Numbered from the stretch's first letter, positions 49,872-62,866 are shown. The stretch: DNA of 64,000 nt from Tamarix chinensis (GCA_030549775.1 CM060176.1:98881815-98945814), one strand, 5' to 3'. Program-made: numbers and translations. The notes: generated by a model from the letters alone, not told the origin.

Positions 49872-52049
49872 CATATTGTAATCCCCCAAAATTTTAAAAG
49901 CCTATAATTTAATAAATAAATTTTATTTGGGATAAATTAGCCTTTAAATCTATTTATTTTAATTATTTCATCATTTTTGAGTAAATAAAATTGGGTATAA
50001 ATATTTAATAAATTAAAATAAATATTTTGTTATTTTATCACACTATTATTATTTAAATAAATTTTCAAACCGTTATTTTACTAAAATCATCCTTTTTAAA
50101 CCCTTATATTTTACTTATATTAAATTAAATTATTAAATAAATTTCTTACCCAAAAATATTCTATTTTATTATTTTATCAATTAAATTATTTTATTCCATT
50201 TTTTCTTTTATTTTCCTTTTTCCCTTTTTCTTTTTCCTTTTTTTCTCCTTTTTCTCTTTTCCTTCTTTTCTTTTCTTTGGACCACCAGCTGGCTCGGCCT
50301 GATGTGCCTCTCTCCTGCGCACTGGGCCGCAGGCCCACTCTCCCCCTTCCTTCTCTCGCGTGAGCCGGCCGCCTCCCTCCTTCTTTTCTTTCCTTTCTCC
50401 CCGACCGGGCCGGCCTGCTCACCTGTCACAGCTCCCCCTCCCCTTCTTCTTTCTTTCTTCTTTCTTCGTCCTCTTTCCCTGGCGAAATTCCCGACCGCCC
50501 GCCATCACTGCCACTCCACCTGCAACTCCCTCTCCCCTATTGCTTCCCCCTATCTCCCTCTCTCTCTCCTTCTCGTCGTTTTCCTGCCATACCAACCCCA
50601 CCATCTCTCCCTCTCCCTCTCCCTACCATTGCCATACCTTCCTTCTCCACTCCCTGTAACCGCCATTCCTCTACCACCCTACCGCGCCCTATCCCCTCCT
50701 CTCTCTTCCTCCTCTTTTTCTTTTTCTTCCCCTACCTTATTCTGGCATTTCTTGTCAAGCTTTCCATGCTCCTCTGGCCTCCTTTTCTCCCTTTCTTCTC
50801 CTCCCATCACTCACCCTGTTTTTACTTCACTGCCCTATTCCGCCGCTTCCGCAGCCTCAACCGCCACCTGCACCACCCCCTACCTCACCCCTGAACCATC
50901 ACAACCCCCATTGATCCACCCTGCAACCTCCTTCCTCCTCCTCTCCTCTTTTTCTCTTCTCTCCCTCCCTTCTCGGCAGCCACCCTGCGTAGCTTTGATT
51001 CGCCGCCGTTCCATCGTCTATGCCGCCACCTGAGCCACCAAACCAATCCTTGCAACCCTCTCTACCACCCCCAATCCTTCTTTGCCCGAAAACACCACCC
51101 AAAAGCCTTCATTTTCCCTCTCCCTTTTCCTTCCTCACCATCCCCCATTTCAACTCCCTCCTCAGCCGCCACCTTCGCAGCCTCGCTGCCGCAGCCTCCG
51201 CCACCCTTAGCCGCCTTCAACCCATCCTCGACCACCACCTACACCCCCTCTCCACTTCTGCACCATTCCCTTGCCCCAAATCCTTCCCCATCATGTATTT
51301 TTCTTAGCCCAAAACCACTAACCCAAAAGTGCCCAATTTTCCCTCTTTTCACCACCTTCGAGCCCCCTCCTCTTTCATTTCCTTGCATGCAACTCATGCT
51401 GCATGAGCAGTATGAGCTGCTGCCTTTGTTGATTAATTTGGGTAATAATTTTTAAGATATAATAATATTTTAATTTAATTATTTGATTAATTAAGTGTTA
51501 TAAAGCCTTATAATTTGATTTTTATTATTTCTAATTTAATAAGTCTTGATATTATTTTTAGGTATTGGTTTTGATAATCAAAGCTTGAACCTTTAATCCG
51601 AATACCGATAAGGTTCATTTTTACGGCAATCGAGGTAACTGTTAAATCCCCCTTAAATGCATGGATTAACGTATGTTAGCACATTAGGATTTTCAATCTA
51701 TTATTATCCTTGATATTTGTTGTTTAATATGATATATATGGTTTCTTGTGTTGATTGATGAAAAGGAAGTATGATAGATTATGTGCTATGTTTGGAGATA
51801 TTGTTTAAGGTAGGAGTTGGTTATTAATGAAAATGTTAAGTATTATCCATGTTATATTATGCTATTGTGATCTTAATGCATGATTAATATTTTGTGAGCC
51901 TTAGGGGATTCTAATAAGGTATCTTGTACAAGAATATGGCCTAATATATATATGGGTGCTAATAATGTTATATTAATTATAAGAGTTTTAGATAAGGTGT
52001 TAGCATTAATATATTATGTAGTAATAATAATGATTTAATACAAGTGGTA

Positions 52050-53370
52050 TACTAAGGGGCAAAATGGTGATTCTTAATTAAAAAGGGTATTATGGTAATT
52101 TTGGAGGCAAGGGTAAAATGGTAAATTTGTTAGTAAAAGGATAAAATGGTAATTTTGAAAGTAAAGGGTAAATTGGTAATTTTGGAAGTAAGGGGGTAAA
52201 ATGGTAATTTCGTAATTAAGGGGGCAAAAGGATAATTTTGTGAATAAAGGGTAAAATAGTAATTAAAGGGTAAATTGGTAATTTTGTAATAAAAGGACAA
52301 AATGGTCATTTGGTAATAAAAAGGCAAAATGGTAATTTTTTAATTAAAGGGTAAAGTGGTAATTTTGTAATTAAAGGGAAAAATAGTAATTTGGTGATTA
52401 AAGGGCAATTAGTAATTTTGTGATTAAAGAGCAAATAATAATTTTGTGATTAAAGGGCAAAATGGTAATTTTATAATTAAAGGGAAAAATGGTAATTTTG
52501 TGATTAAAGGGAAAAATGGTAACTTAGAAATTAAAAGAGGTAAAATGGTAATTTCGTAATTAATGATAAAATGGTAATTTTATAAGTGAAAGGGTGTTAT
52601 GGTAATTTTTTGGAAGTTAAGGGGTAAAATGGTAAATTTGGAAGTAAATGGGTAAAATGGTAATTTTGTAAATAAAAGGGGTAAAAGTGGAAATTGGAAA
52701 GGGGTAACTTGGTAACTATAATAATTGATAAGGGTAAAATAATAATTTAATAAAAGAAAAGGGTAAAATGATAATTTAATAATGGAGAAAGGTAAAATGG
52801 TAAATATGATAAATGTGGGGGGTAATTTGGTAATTTAACCGACTATAGGGTATTTTGGTAATTTTGATAATGGAGTAGGGTAGTTTGGTAATTATGACAA
52901 TTAAGAAGGGCAATTCGATAATTTAAATAACCAAAGGGTAATTTGGTAAATTTGATAATGGAGAAGGGTAGTTTGGTAATTATGATCATATAAAAGGGTA
53001 ATTTGGCAATTTAACCAACTAGAGGATAATTTGGTAATTTTGACAATGAAGAAGGGTAGTTTGGTAATTAACTAAATAAAGGGATAATTTGATAATTAGG
53101 ATAATAAGGAAGGGTAATTTGGTAATTTGACCAACTCAAGGATAATTTATTAATTATAATAAAGGAAAAAGGGCAAAGTGGTAATTTAACCAACCAAATA
53201 GAAAATATATTAAGTGTAATAATTATGAAGGGGGATTAGTAACCTAATAAGTATGGGAGATAACTTGGTAACCTAAATCGAGTAAGGGGTATCTTGGTAA
53301 TTATGTAACAAGGAGGGTAATATGGTAATTTGTCAAGTAAGGAAGGGATGACTTAGCAATTATATAAGTA
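52050..53370. repeat. Degenerate minisatellite in LTR
   Basis: About 40 units of roughly 28-35 bp with core 'gggtaaaatggtaatttt' or 'gggtaatttggtaattt'. The left half favours the AAATGG form and the right half the ATTTGG form found at 11230-11940. Confidence 0.9.
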
Positions 53371-54098
53371 AGGGGTAAATGAGTAACTTGTATCTAACAT
53401 GTCGTTGTGATTGTGGAATTTCGTAATATGACTCAAATAACGCTGATTAGTGAGGTAAGAGTATTTGATGATTAGTAAGTATCACGAGAATGAATTCTAA
53501 TTCAGAATTAGATGAGTTTAGGATGGCCTTAATGATTCTTCTATATTACCTTGGACAACCATTTGAATAAGAAATGTCTGATGATATCCGAACGATTAAA
53601 AGTGAATAATTATCTGATTGTTGTGTTTTTGTGATCACCTTAATTAAGACACTAATACTTAAAGTGAAAGACCTCGAGATTAGGAATTGTGGCTCTTTAG
53701 GGGTCGCTACCCTAAAGACGTGGTTTAGCCCACGATTATTCTGGTATTTGCTAGTGTGCCTTTGTGTCCCAGCCAGGCCCTATATCTACTCTATCTAGCT
53801 CTACGGACCTAGTTAGGGGGTATGCATACTTATGGATTAGGTTTCCTTGTCGGTAGGGTACTGAGTTAGCTTTATGCACCAGTACGACTAGGGTACATTT
53901 GCGTCCCTAGGTTGATAGTTGAAGGGTACTGAGTAGCTTTTATGCACTAGTGCGACCGGTGTTCCTTTGTGTCCTGGGATTTTGATCTCCCTATCAAGGC
54001 AAATAAATGGAATTGATGTGCTATTAAAAAAGGAAAAACACTAATCGTTAAAGTGAAAGATTAATTAGTCGGGCCCAGTTGAATTATATTATGAGTAT

Positions 54099-54410
54099 CG
54101 ATCCACCGGATATAATAGTGGCCCAGGATGTTTTGCCCTAGATGATGTTTATGAGTACTGATCCACCGGATATAATAGTGGCCTAGGATGTTTTACCCTA
54201 GATGATGTATATTTATATTCCGATCCACTGGCCAGAATGGTGGGGGTCCCGAGCTCAATAAATTTGATTTGGCTGTGAATAAATCATGGAAAAATACTAA
54301 TCACTTATAGTGGAATATGATGTGAGTCGGGGCCAGACCGGTCCACTAGCGAATAATAGTGGTCAGGAGCATTTTGCCCTGCATGAACATTCCACCGGCT
54401 ATAATAGTGG
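54099..54410 (+). repeat. Cluster of five ATAATAGTGG motifs
   Basis: Five copies, at about 54099, 54159, 54221, 54338 and 54387. The first two lie in a direct 60-bp repeat ('gatccaccggatataatagt'). The third is diverged (ccactggccagaatggtgg). Confidence 0.85.
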
Positions 54411-54940
54411 GGTTCCCACACTCACACGGATTATTATAATCCAATATGATTGATAACAATTGACTAAGGGCTTAAGGCCCAGAAGTATCAATTATTCATT
54501 ATGGCCTATTAATATTCGGTTGATTTGTTAAGTACGTGGTTGTATAAACATGGACATTCAGTATTTACCTTTCATTAAGTATGTATGTAGTATCATGTGT
54601 TGCATTGCATACCTGCTGTTAAATGTGATTTAAAGGGTTACTCAGTACCGTAGTACTGAAGGGTTCCATTTATGGGGGCCCTGCCTATTCAATAGGCAAT
54701 GTCCCTTGCAGGTCGTTCTCAGGTGCTATTCAAGTGGGCTCTCGGGAAAGAGTGTAAGGTACTATCCGATAAACCCTAGGGTTGTACTCTTTCACCTTTA
54801 AAATTTATGGTTTCAACGTATTTATTGATTTATAACTACCAGTGGTGTATTATACTCTCATAAAATGTTTTAATGTGCTACTCTGATTTAATCATTGGTT
54901 TGAGTTTCTTGTAAGTTGTATTTTTCTCTTTTAGCCTTAA

Positions 54941-54986
54941 CACTTGGTACTGGAACGGTAGGAGTGAAGTGGTCTGGTACTAAGTG
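54941..54986 (+). other. Hairpin near LTR 3' end
   Basis: Arms 'cacttggtac' and 'gtactaagtg' (one G-T pair) enclose a 26-nt spacer; total 46 nt. It is positionally equivalent to 13996-14041 and 28786-28831. Confidence 0.75.
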
Positions 54987-55092
54987 TGGCGGTAATATCC
55001 CCAGAATTTACGGTTTACTATTTTACTTCCGCCAATTTTCTTTTAATTAAACGAAATTTTTTAGTAGTGAATTTTGGGGGTGTTTCACATAT

Positions 55093-55535
55093 GATTGTGG
55101 ATTTTGCAAGAAAAATCGTTTCAATAAATTGCATAACAACTAAGTGATGGATGGTTAGAGATGAGTTGAAAACTTTAGGCTTGAGACATTACGGTGGAAA
55201 GTCATGCAAATGTTGTCATCTCTCTTATCATGAATGATGTGGATTCCACATCAATAAATGTTACTCTCTATCCTATTTTTAGTTATCCAAACTTATTTTC
55301 TATTCATCCTAACAATTTTGTGTTTTATATGTTTAAAACTAAATGGAAGATGAAAGCGGATCTAGAATGAGGAATGAGAAGCATCAAGAATGGAGCAAAA
55401 AGATCATATATTATTTAGTATTAATTTTTTTTTTAATTTATAGGTAGTATAATTTAGGGTTTATCGGACCTTCGGTAATTAGATCGATAACTAGCCCAAT
55501 TTAAATTATTGTTGTAACCTAATATTATTAGTAGT
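55093..55535. other. No gene seen
   Basis: AT-rich spacer between the solo LTR and the MITE. No coding sequence or repeat recognised. Confidence 0.5.
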
Positions 55536-55543
55536 TGTGTAGG

Positions 55544-56231
55544 TAGGGCTATTCACGGTTCAAATATCTGATATTTCGGATATTTGATTATCGGATATTT
55601 GAAATTTCGGATATCTAAAAATGATATTTGATATTTGATTTGAAACTTCGGATATCCGGAAGATCGGATATTTGAATTTTCGGATCGGATATAAAATATA
55701 ACCGATATTATCCGAATACAATTTCAAATATAAAAAAACTACCAAATAATAAATATATTTGATATTATCCGATTTGTTGAGCGAATACTGAGCAAATATC
55801 TGATTCGCTCAACAAATATCCGACTTACTCAACAAATATCCAATGTTAAAACTAAAATAAGAAAAGAGTGGATGGAGTCTATCGGCATGCAGAGTATTTT
55901 TATTTTTATTTTTATAAATATCTAAAAAAGGATTGTATTAAAAATATAATTTCAATTAAATTAAATTTTGCCTCAAAGAATAAATAAAATAAGTAAAAAT
56001 TATACACAGATGCATATAAATTTATTTATATAAAATATAAAAGTATAAAAAAATGTATAAATATTTTTCTTCGAATCGGATATTATTTGTATTTGTCGGA
56101 TCAGATATTTGGTTTGTTTGACTTTTTGTTGACCGGATCGGATATTTGATTTGAAAAAAAAAATCGGATCAATTATTTGCTTTTTCGGATCGGATCAAAT
56201 AAGCAGATATCGGATAACATGAACAGCCCTA
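55544..56231. mobile_element. hAT-type MITE with perfect 8-bp target duplication
   Basis: 688 bp. Inverted ends are 'tagggctattcacggttc' and, reverse-complemented, 'tagggctgttcatgttatc'. TGTGTAGG flanks both sides (55536-55543 and 56232-56239). The subterminal parts are crowded with CGGATAT / ATATCCG words in both orientations, and the centre is AT-rich. Non-coding. End sequence and 8-bp duplication fit the hAT superfamily. Confidence 0.88.
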
Positions 56232-56239
56232 TGTGTAGG

Positions 56240-57120
56240 TGGTTAATAACGATAAAAGTGTTTAAAACCCAGTTGATATTAATCTCGAGGTTAGACGATG
56301 ATGGAATTATCCTCTTGCCTTACCGGATGGTAGAAGTAAGGTATAATTACATCCTCTAAATCTAAATGATTTAGGATGGAGTATTTCTAAAATAAGTTTT
56401 AATTTTTTAGCTAAACCAGATTTGTGTCTGTGCCCACAATCCAGCCCAGCACCCCATTTGTTTTGTTGCTACCGTATTTTAAACCTAAACCCTACCTACC
56501 CCCTGGTTCTTCATCTTCTTCCTTGTTATTACATCTACTCCCTTTATCGTTCTCTTCCTCCTCTATTTTTGATGCTGATTAATCCTTGCTTCCTTGATTA
56601 TAAGGCCATTAAATCCAAACATTACTATTGCTTAGCATCCACTTCCTAATTTCTTGTTAAATCTTTTTATTTCAAGCTATTACTATATATGTGTGTGTAA
56701 GAAGGGCTCTGGTATGTACAATTTTGATTTTTCAAATATATAAAATTGGGATAAGACTTTTTCTACCATAAAATTTGTCAATTACAACAAAAAATTTTGG
56801 AGATTAATCTGGTGTTAGGTAGGAAACAATTATGTTTTTGGCACCCTGTTTGGCTAACTGATTACTAGTTTAGCTAGTTGGGTTTGGTTCAATGAATGTC
56901 GCACCTCTAAATAAATGTTATGTGCATATCCTTGATTGCATTGCTTATTAAAAAAACAATATCTAACAACATAGAGATAGATTAAAATGAATAGATTAAA
57001 ATGAATATATTTTTCCAAGCAAAGTTATGGATAGTTATATTTGAGTGTAAAAAAGTTTCTCTGAACCAAGTAGGTGGATTATTTTATGTTATGAAGAAGG
57101 AAGATATATTCATATTATTT

Positions 57121-57155
<35 letters not shown>

Positions 57156-57553
57156 GATGTTTAAATAAAAGTTATCATTATTATTAACAAATAAATTATA
57201 CTTTTCCAAACAATAAAGGAAAATTAGCAAAATGCAATAATGGAAGGTACAAAATAAAGAAATTGTCAATTTTTGAAGAACATAATACATAGACAAACAC
57301 ATTACATAGAGAATTAATATTCTATTAATTTGTGGATCAGCCTCTATTTGATGAATTTTAAACTCATGAAATGGAGCTTAGGAAAATCATGCTTCACTTT
57401 TCATTTAGAAGGGTATTTTTTAAATAAATAAACTACTTAGAAGATCCCTTAATTATTGACATATGGTAAAATATAGGCCCTTTTATTATTATTTTTCTTA
57501 TATCTTCCAACATGAGTACCGTGATATAAAATATGAACCCCTCATTGTTGCAA

Positions 57554-57610
<57 letters not shown>

Positions 57611-57919
57611 TAATATTAGTAGAAATTTTTTGACAATCAATTTACAATGACATTTGTCGACCAATATATACCATAGGTGGACATTTAGGAGGGAAAGAAA
57701 GGTTGTTAAGCATTGTGTAAGTTTTTATTTCTTGTTAATTAGGTATTAATATTTTATAATAATGAGCTAAATCCCTTTTTTTATATCTCAAATTTTGTTA
57801 ATACATAATTAGCATTTATGTAATTTCTTGAATAACATGAAAAAATCTAATATTTTGGCAAGTTAAAAGGGTAAATTTACACGAGTTAAATTTGAATTAG
57901 TTAATGTTAGTTGTTAGAG
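56240..57919. other. No gene seen; contains (AT)n and (AAT)n
   Basis: AT-rich spacer with microsatellites (AT)14 at 57125-57152 and (AAT)n at 57554-57610. Small frames near 56422 and 57084 show no known domain. Confidence 0.6.
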
Positions 57920-58355
57920 TGTTGTCCACATTGTAATTAAATAAGTTAGAGTAAATTACCATTACATTGGATTACATTGGTTGTTAGTTGCTTATAAGAG
58001 GTTATTATACTTGTAATATAATAGCTGGTTAAGTTAGTTAAAAACTTGACTAATACCTACTAGACTTAGCCTATAAATATCCTATATAAGATTATATGTT
58101 TGATCATCAGTTCATTGATAACCCTTTGAGTAATAGTTTGAGAGTACATTTGTGGTTTGTATGGTGTTGTGATACAGGTGTATTCTTTTTAGTAATACTA
58201 TGCAAGATTCTCATTCTCTCAATTACTCTTATTATTCATTCATTCATTAATTTTATTTTGGTCTTCATTTGACACATTATTTCTTTCTTCAAGTTTAGTT
58301 AAGTGAATTTTATTCACTCTTTCTCATTATTTTCTCATCAATTTGAATACCAATA
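57920..58355 (+). repeat. 5' LTR of the Copia element
   Basis: Starts tgttgtccacattgtaatta. It carries 'agcctataaatatccta' (TATA box near 58071-58078), about 150 bp from the start, and 'gcaagattctcattctctca' shared exactly with the 3' LTR. The end is set by the primer-binding site that follows. Confidence 0.8.
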
Positions 58356-58358
58356 ATT

Positions 58359-58376
58359 GGTATCAAAGTTGACAAT
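58359..58376 (+). other. Primer-binding site
   Basis: 'tggtatcaaagttgac' follows the 5' LTR. It resembles the complement of initiator methionine tRNA 3' end (TGGTATCAGAGC), the usual primer of plant Copia elements. Confidence 0.7.
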
Positions 58377-58384
58377 CAAAGAAA

Positions 58385-61300
58385 AATGGCGGCCACATGG
58401 TTTGATGTAGAGAAGTTTACTAGGAGAAATGACTTTAGCGTCTGGACGATGAAGATCAGGGTTATTCTTATTTAATAGAGTATCCAAGTTGCGGTGATTG
58501 ATGATAAGAAGATGTTGGGAAAGAAGACAAGAAAATGAAGGCAAAGATTCTTGAGGAAGCCCATAGCACATTGATTCTATGTTTAAGTATCTAATGAGAT
58601 GTATGATGTAGTAATTCGAAATAAGCTTGAAGTCTTGTACCACAAAGTATCTAACAAAGAGAGCAATCCTTAAACAGAGGATGTAATCTTTCAAGATTCA
58701 ACCTAGAATATCGATTGAAGGCCATGTATATGATTTTAACAAGATCATCTTGGATGTTTAGAATATTAATGTCAAGGTGGAGGAGCAAGATCAAGTTATT
58801 ATCATGTTAAATTCATTACCAATGGAGAATTATGACCACTTCATTAACACAATACTGTATGGACATGAGGCTCTAAAATTCGAGGACGTTATCACAGCCT
58901 TGAATTTTAAATAATTGAACGGCATGCACAGAAGGAAGAAACAACTTTTGAAGGCTTATTCTCAAGAGGAAGATCAGAGAAAATGGAGGAGGAGAAGAAG
59001 AATACAAATAATTCTCAATCCCAATCTAAAGCATCCAAGAAATGTTTCTATTGACATAAAAAGGGCCACTTCAAGAAGGAGTGTCCAAAGAGAGCTTTGA
59101 AGCATAGTTCAAATGAGAAAAACTATGGGAAGGCAATGGAACAAGGTGAATTGGATTTAGTCTCAAATGGGTATGACAGTGTTTAGATACTAATGGTATC
59201 TTTAAGCAAGATTGGTCAAGATTGGGTCTTGGACACAGGTTGCACTTGTCACATGACCACTAATAAGTCAATGTTTATTGACTATATTAGGGTTACTGGT
59301 GGAGATGTGCTAATGGGTAATAACAAAGTTGTTTGTGTAGCTAGTATTGGAAAGGTACAAATCAATACTAGAGTGGTAAGTTTGAATTACACAATGTGAG
59401 ACATGTACCTGATGTAAAACAAAATCTTATTTCATTAGGTACTTTAGACAATGAGAGCTACTTCATTAAATTCTAGCAAGGAACTCTTAAAGTGTGCAAG
59501 GGTTCGATGGTGGAATTTAACAGTTGTTTAGTTAATGGAATGTATGTGTTGAAAAGCAGTGAAGATGCTTGTGCAAGCATAATTGAGAACAACATATGGA
59601 GGAATTCATTAAGTAGAGTAATGATGTGACATTTAATACTTAGGCATATCAGTGAAAAAGGACTCAAATACTAAGTAGAAAGGGATTTCTTATAGATAAT
59701 AAGGTGCAAGAACTTGATTTTTGTGTGCAATGCACGTTAGGGAAGTATTATAGGTTAAAATTTAGTTCAAGAATGCATAAATCTAAGGAAAATTTTAAAT
59801 TATGTACATGTTTATCTTTAGGGTTCATCAAGGACACTTTCCCCAGGTGGGGTTAGATACTATGACACTTATAGATGATTTTTTAAGGAAATTTTAGATT
59901 TACTTCTTGAAGAGTAAGGATGAAGCCCTTAAATACTTTAAGGAGTGGAAGGTTATGGTGGATACTCAATCAAAAAAGAGGCTTAAAAGGCTAAGGACTA
60001 ATAATAGATTTTAGTTCTATAATGAGGAGTTTGATGCATTTTGCAAAAAGCAGGGTATTGTAAGGCATTTAACAATCAAGGGAAAGATAAAGCAAAATAA
60101 CCTTGTGGGAAGGATAAATAGGAACATTTTAGAAATGGATCATTGTATGTTATTCTCCTTAAGTATGCTAAAGTATTTTTGGGAAAAGGCAACTCAAACA
60201 ATAGTATTTTTAATTAATAGATTTCCATCAATGGTTAGTGATCTTGAAACACCTTATAAAAGGTGGATTGGGAGTAAATCAAACTATAAACACCCGAGAG
60301 TGTATAAAAGTATATGTTATCCTCATAAAAAGGAAAGAAAGTTGGATCCTAGAGCTAAAAATTGCATTTTTCTTAGATACCCTACTAAAGTTAAGGAGTG
60401 TAAGCTGAATTCATTAGAGTCTATGGAGCATACAACTTTGTGAGCAGAGATGTGAAATTCAAGGAAGAAGAATTTTACAAGGATTATATGCTTTTTCAAG
60501 ATAATATAATAACTGATAGGGTGGAGTAAATTGGACAAGATAACAATTTTATGCAAAGATAGGATTATGGGGTGTAAGCTGAATTCATTGGAGTCTAAGG
60601 AGCATACAACTTTGTGAGCAGAGATGTGAAATTCAAGGAATAATAATTTTATAAGGATTACATGCTTTTTCGGGATAATATAATAGTTGATAGGGTGGAG
60701 TAAATTGGACAAGATAATAATTTTATGCAAAGATAGGGTTATGATGATCAAATCTTGATGCTAAAAAATAGATGGCAGTAGAATAAGATAACTTGGGTAG
60801 ATATTAGTTGGCAAAAGATAGGGAAAGAAGGACCATTAGACCACCTGGGAGATACGCACATGTTGATCTTGTGGCATATGCTTTGAATACATTAAGCATA
60901 GTTAATGATGAATCTATAACATTTCAAAAAGTTGTGTCTAGCAGTGACACATATAGATGGATCAAGGTTATGGAAGAAGACCTTGATTCACTTCAGAAAA
61001 CTAAAACATGGGAGTTGGTTCCTATACATAACATAAAGAAAAGAAGATAGTAGTGTGTAAATGGGTGTTTAAATTGAAAGAAGGGGTTCACACAAGAGAT
61101 AAACATAGATATAAGGCTAGGTTGGTTGCTCAAGGCTTCTCTTAGCAAGAGGGAGTTGATTAAAAATAAATCTTCTCACCATTAATTAAACACACATCTA
61201 TAAGGGTGTTATTATCGGTGGTCATAAATGATTTGGAACTTGAACAACTTGATGTTAAAATTGCTTTCTTACATGGAGAACTTAAGGAAAGAATCTTGAT

Positions 61301-62447
61301 GGAATAACCACCAAGGTTTACTAAGAAAAGTAAGGAATAGTGGGTGTGTTTGTTGAATAAATCATTAAATGGGTTGTATCAATCCCTTGGGTAATTGCAT
61401 GAGAGGTTTGAAATTATATGAAGGTTGGTTTCAAAAGGATTAAGTTTGATTCATGTGTATATATATAACAAGAGAAAGGGAAGGAGGATGAGTTCCTACT
61501 CTTATATGTAGATGATACTACTATCTAGAAAAATTGTGCCAAGAATTGACAAGGAGTTTGATATGAAAGACATGGGGTTGATAGGGAGATTTTGGGAATT
61601 TAAGTAATCAAAAATCAGAGAAAGAGGGCGTCATTCTTGTCTCATGGTTCTTATATGGACAAAGTACTATTAAATTTTGGTTGTTCAAAGGTTAAACCAA
61701 TTATCACACCTCTAAGTAATCCATTCATCTTATCAAAAACTCGATGTCCCGTAGGTGAAGAGGACATTAGATACATGAATAAGGTTCCCTACTATAATGT
61801 AGATGGAAGCTTCATGTATCTAAGGATATGTACACAACCATATTTGGCCCATGTGTCAGTGTCATTAGTAGGTTTATGAAAAACCCTAGAATAGAACATT
61901 AGAGAGCAACTAAGTGGGTTCTCAGATATTTGGAAGGCACTAAAGGAGTTGGTTTGATTTATGGGATGTCTAGTTAAGAAAATTCAAGTCTCGAAGGCTT
62001 TCGTGATACTGATTATGTTAGAGACAAAGATACTAGAAGGTTGATTTTAAGATTTGTTTGTTAGTTGGCTAGGTGTGCAATAAACTAGAAGGAAACTTTG
62101 CAAAGAATGGTTACTCTCTCAACCATAGAGGTAGATTATGTTTATTAAACTAAATCTATAAAGGAAGTATTATGGTTGAAAGGTCTAGTGCACGAATTCA
62201 AGGTATATTCAAGCTTTGTGGTGATAGCTAAAGTGCAATTTGTCTTAGCAAGAACCTAGTGTATCATGAAAGAACTAAGTGCTTGGAAGTTAGAATTGAT
62301 TTCATCAGAGAGATACTCGGTGGAGAAAAGCTAAGGCTAGAGAAGGGGGGAGATAAAGATAATTTAATTAACATGCTAACCAAGGCATTAAGCTTATCTG
62401 AATTTCAGTTGCATGGAAATTATGATATGTATGGCCAAAGGTGGTGA
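58385..62447 (+). pseudogene. Copia gag-pol relic
   Basis: The start is MAATWFDVEKFTRRNDFSVW, matching Copia gag N-termini. A CCHC knuckle at 59035-59092 reads CFY*HKKGHFKKEC, with the second Cys codon now TGA. Protease has WVLDTGCTCHM (59220-59252; usual DSGCT). Integrase runs from about 59845 (DTLIDDFLRKF) through LKSKDEALKYFKEW and LDPRAKNCIFLRYP (60348-60390). RT begins near 60808 (WIKVMEEDLDSLQKTKTWELV), continues with VCKWVFKLKEG and LEQLDVKIAFLHGELKE, and the catalytic box reads LLYVDD near 61500. The RNase H end has LINMLTKALSL (62370-62400). More than a dozen stops and frameshifts make it non-functional. Confidence 0.92.
60399..60746. repeat. 174-bp tandem duplication inside the Copia relic
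   Basis: 'taagctgaattcatt' and the following sequence recur at an offset of 174 bp (60401 and 60575), diverged at a modest number of sites. The duplication lies between the integrase and RT regions. Confidence 0.9.
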
Positions 62448-62463
62448 ATTATATCCATTGGAG

Positions 62464-62866
62464 TGTTGTCCACATTATAGTTAAGTAAGTTAGAGTAACT
62501 AATTATTACATTAGAATACATTAGTTGTTAGGTGTTTATAGGAGGTTATTATACTTGTAATATGAAAACTACTTGAGTTAGTTAAAATCATAACTAACAC
62601 CCATTAGACTTAGCCTATAAATATCCTATGTAATATGATATTTTTGATCATCAATTCATTTGTAACCCTTTGAGAGATAGTTTGAGAGCACATTTGTGGT
62701 TTGTATGGTTCTATGATAGAGGTGTATTCTTTTATGTAATACAATGCAAGATTCTCATTCTCTCAATTACTCTTGTTCTTCATTTGTTCATGAATTTCAA
62801 TTTGGTTTTCATTCAATACATTCTTTCTTTCTTCAAGTTAAATAAGTGAATTTGATTTATTACACA
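62464..62866 (+). repeat. 3' LTR of the Copia element
   Basis: Starts tgttgtccacattatagtta, with the same internal landmarks as the 5' LTR (agcctataaatatccta near 62613). The last part is diverged or truncated where the next repeat begins (cattcctacctacaagtgca). Confidence 0.8.

Larger units (their letters stand above)
49877..55087 (+). repeat. Large solo LTR with perfect 5-bp target duplication
   Basis: Starts tgtaatcccccaaaatttt and ends gtgaattttgggggtgtttca, flanked by CATAT at 49872-49876 and 55088-55092. Length is 5211 bp. Order inside: AT-rich leader, pyrimidine-rich block 50190-51420, minisatellite 52050-53370, motif cluster 54099-54410, hairpin 54941-54986. It lacks the ATT microsatellite and 'gcatgggg' parts of the copies at 20567 and 28685 but shares the minisatellite with 9053-14134, so two subfamilies exist. 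No internal coding region is present, which fits LTR-LTR recombination. The 243-codon frame in the pyrimidine-rich block is low-complexity and not conserved in frame between copies. Confidence 0.93.
57920..62866 (+). mobile_element. Decayed Ty1/Copia retrotransposon
   Basis: Two similar LTRs in direct orientation (57920-58355 and 62464-62866) bracket a primer-binding site and a gag-pol relic in Copia order: gag, protease, integrase, RT, RNase H. The 3' boundary is approximate because the right LTR diverges from the left one after 'gtgaattt'. No target duplication was found. The LTRs differ by many substitutions, so the insertion is old. Confidence 0.88.

Noticed and set aside
50302..51033. 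243-codon open frame
   Set aside because: Pure Ser/Pro/Leu low-complexity frame produced by a C/T-rich strand. Equivalent LTR copies are open in other frames, with no conserved protein.
57921..58140. Search for a 5-bp target duplication around the Copia element
   Set aside because: tagag precedes the 5' LTR, but no matching pentamer follows the uncertain 3' end, so none is claimed.
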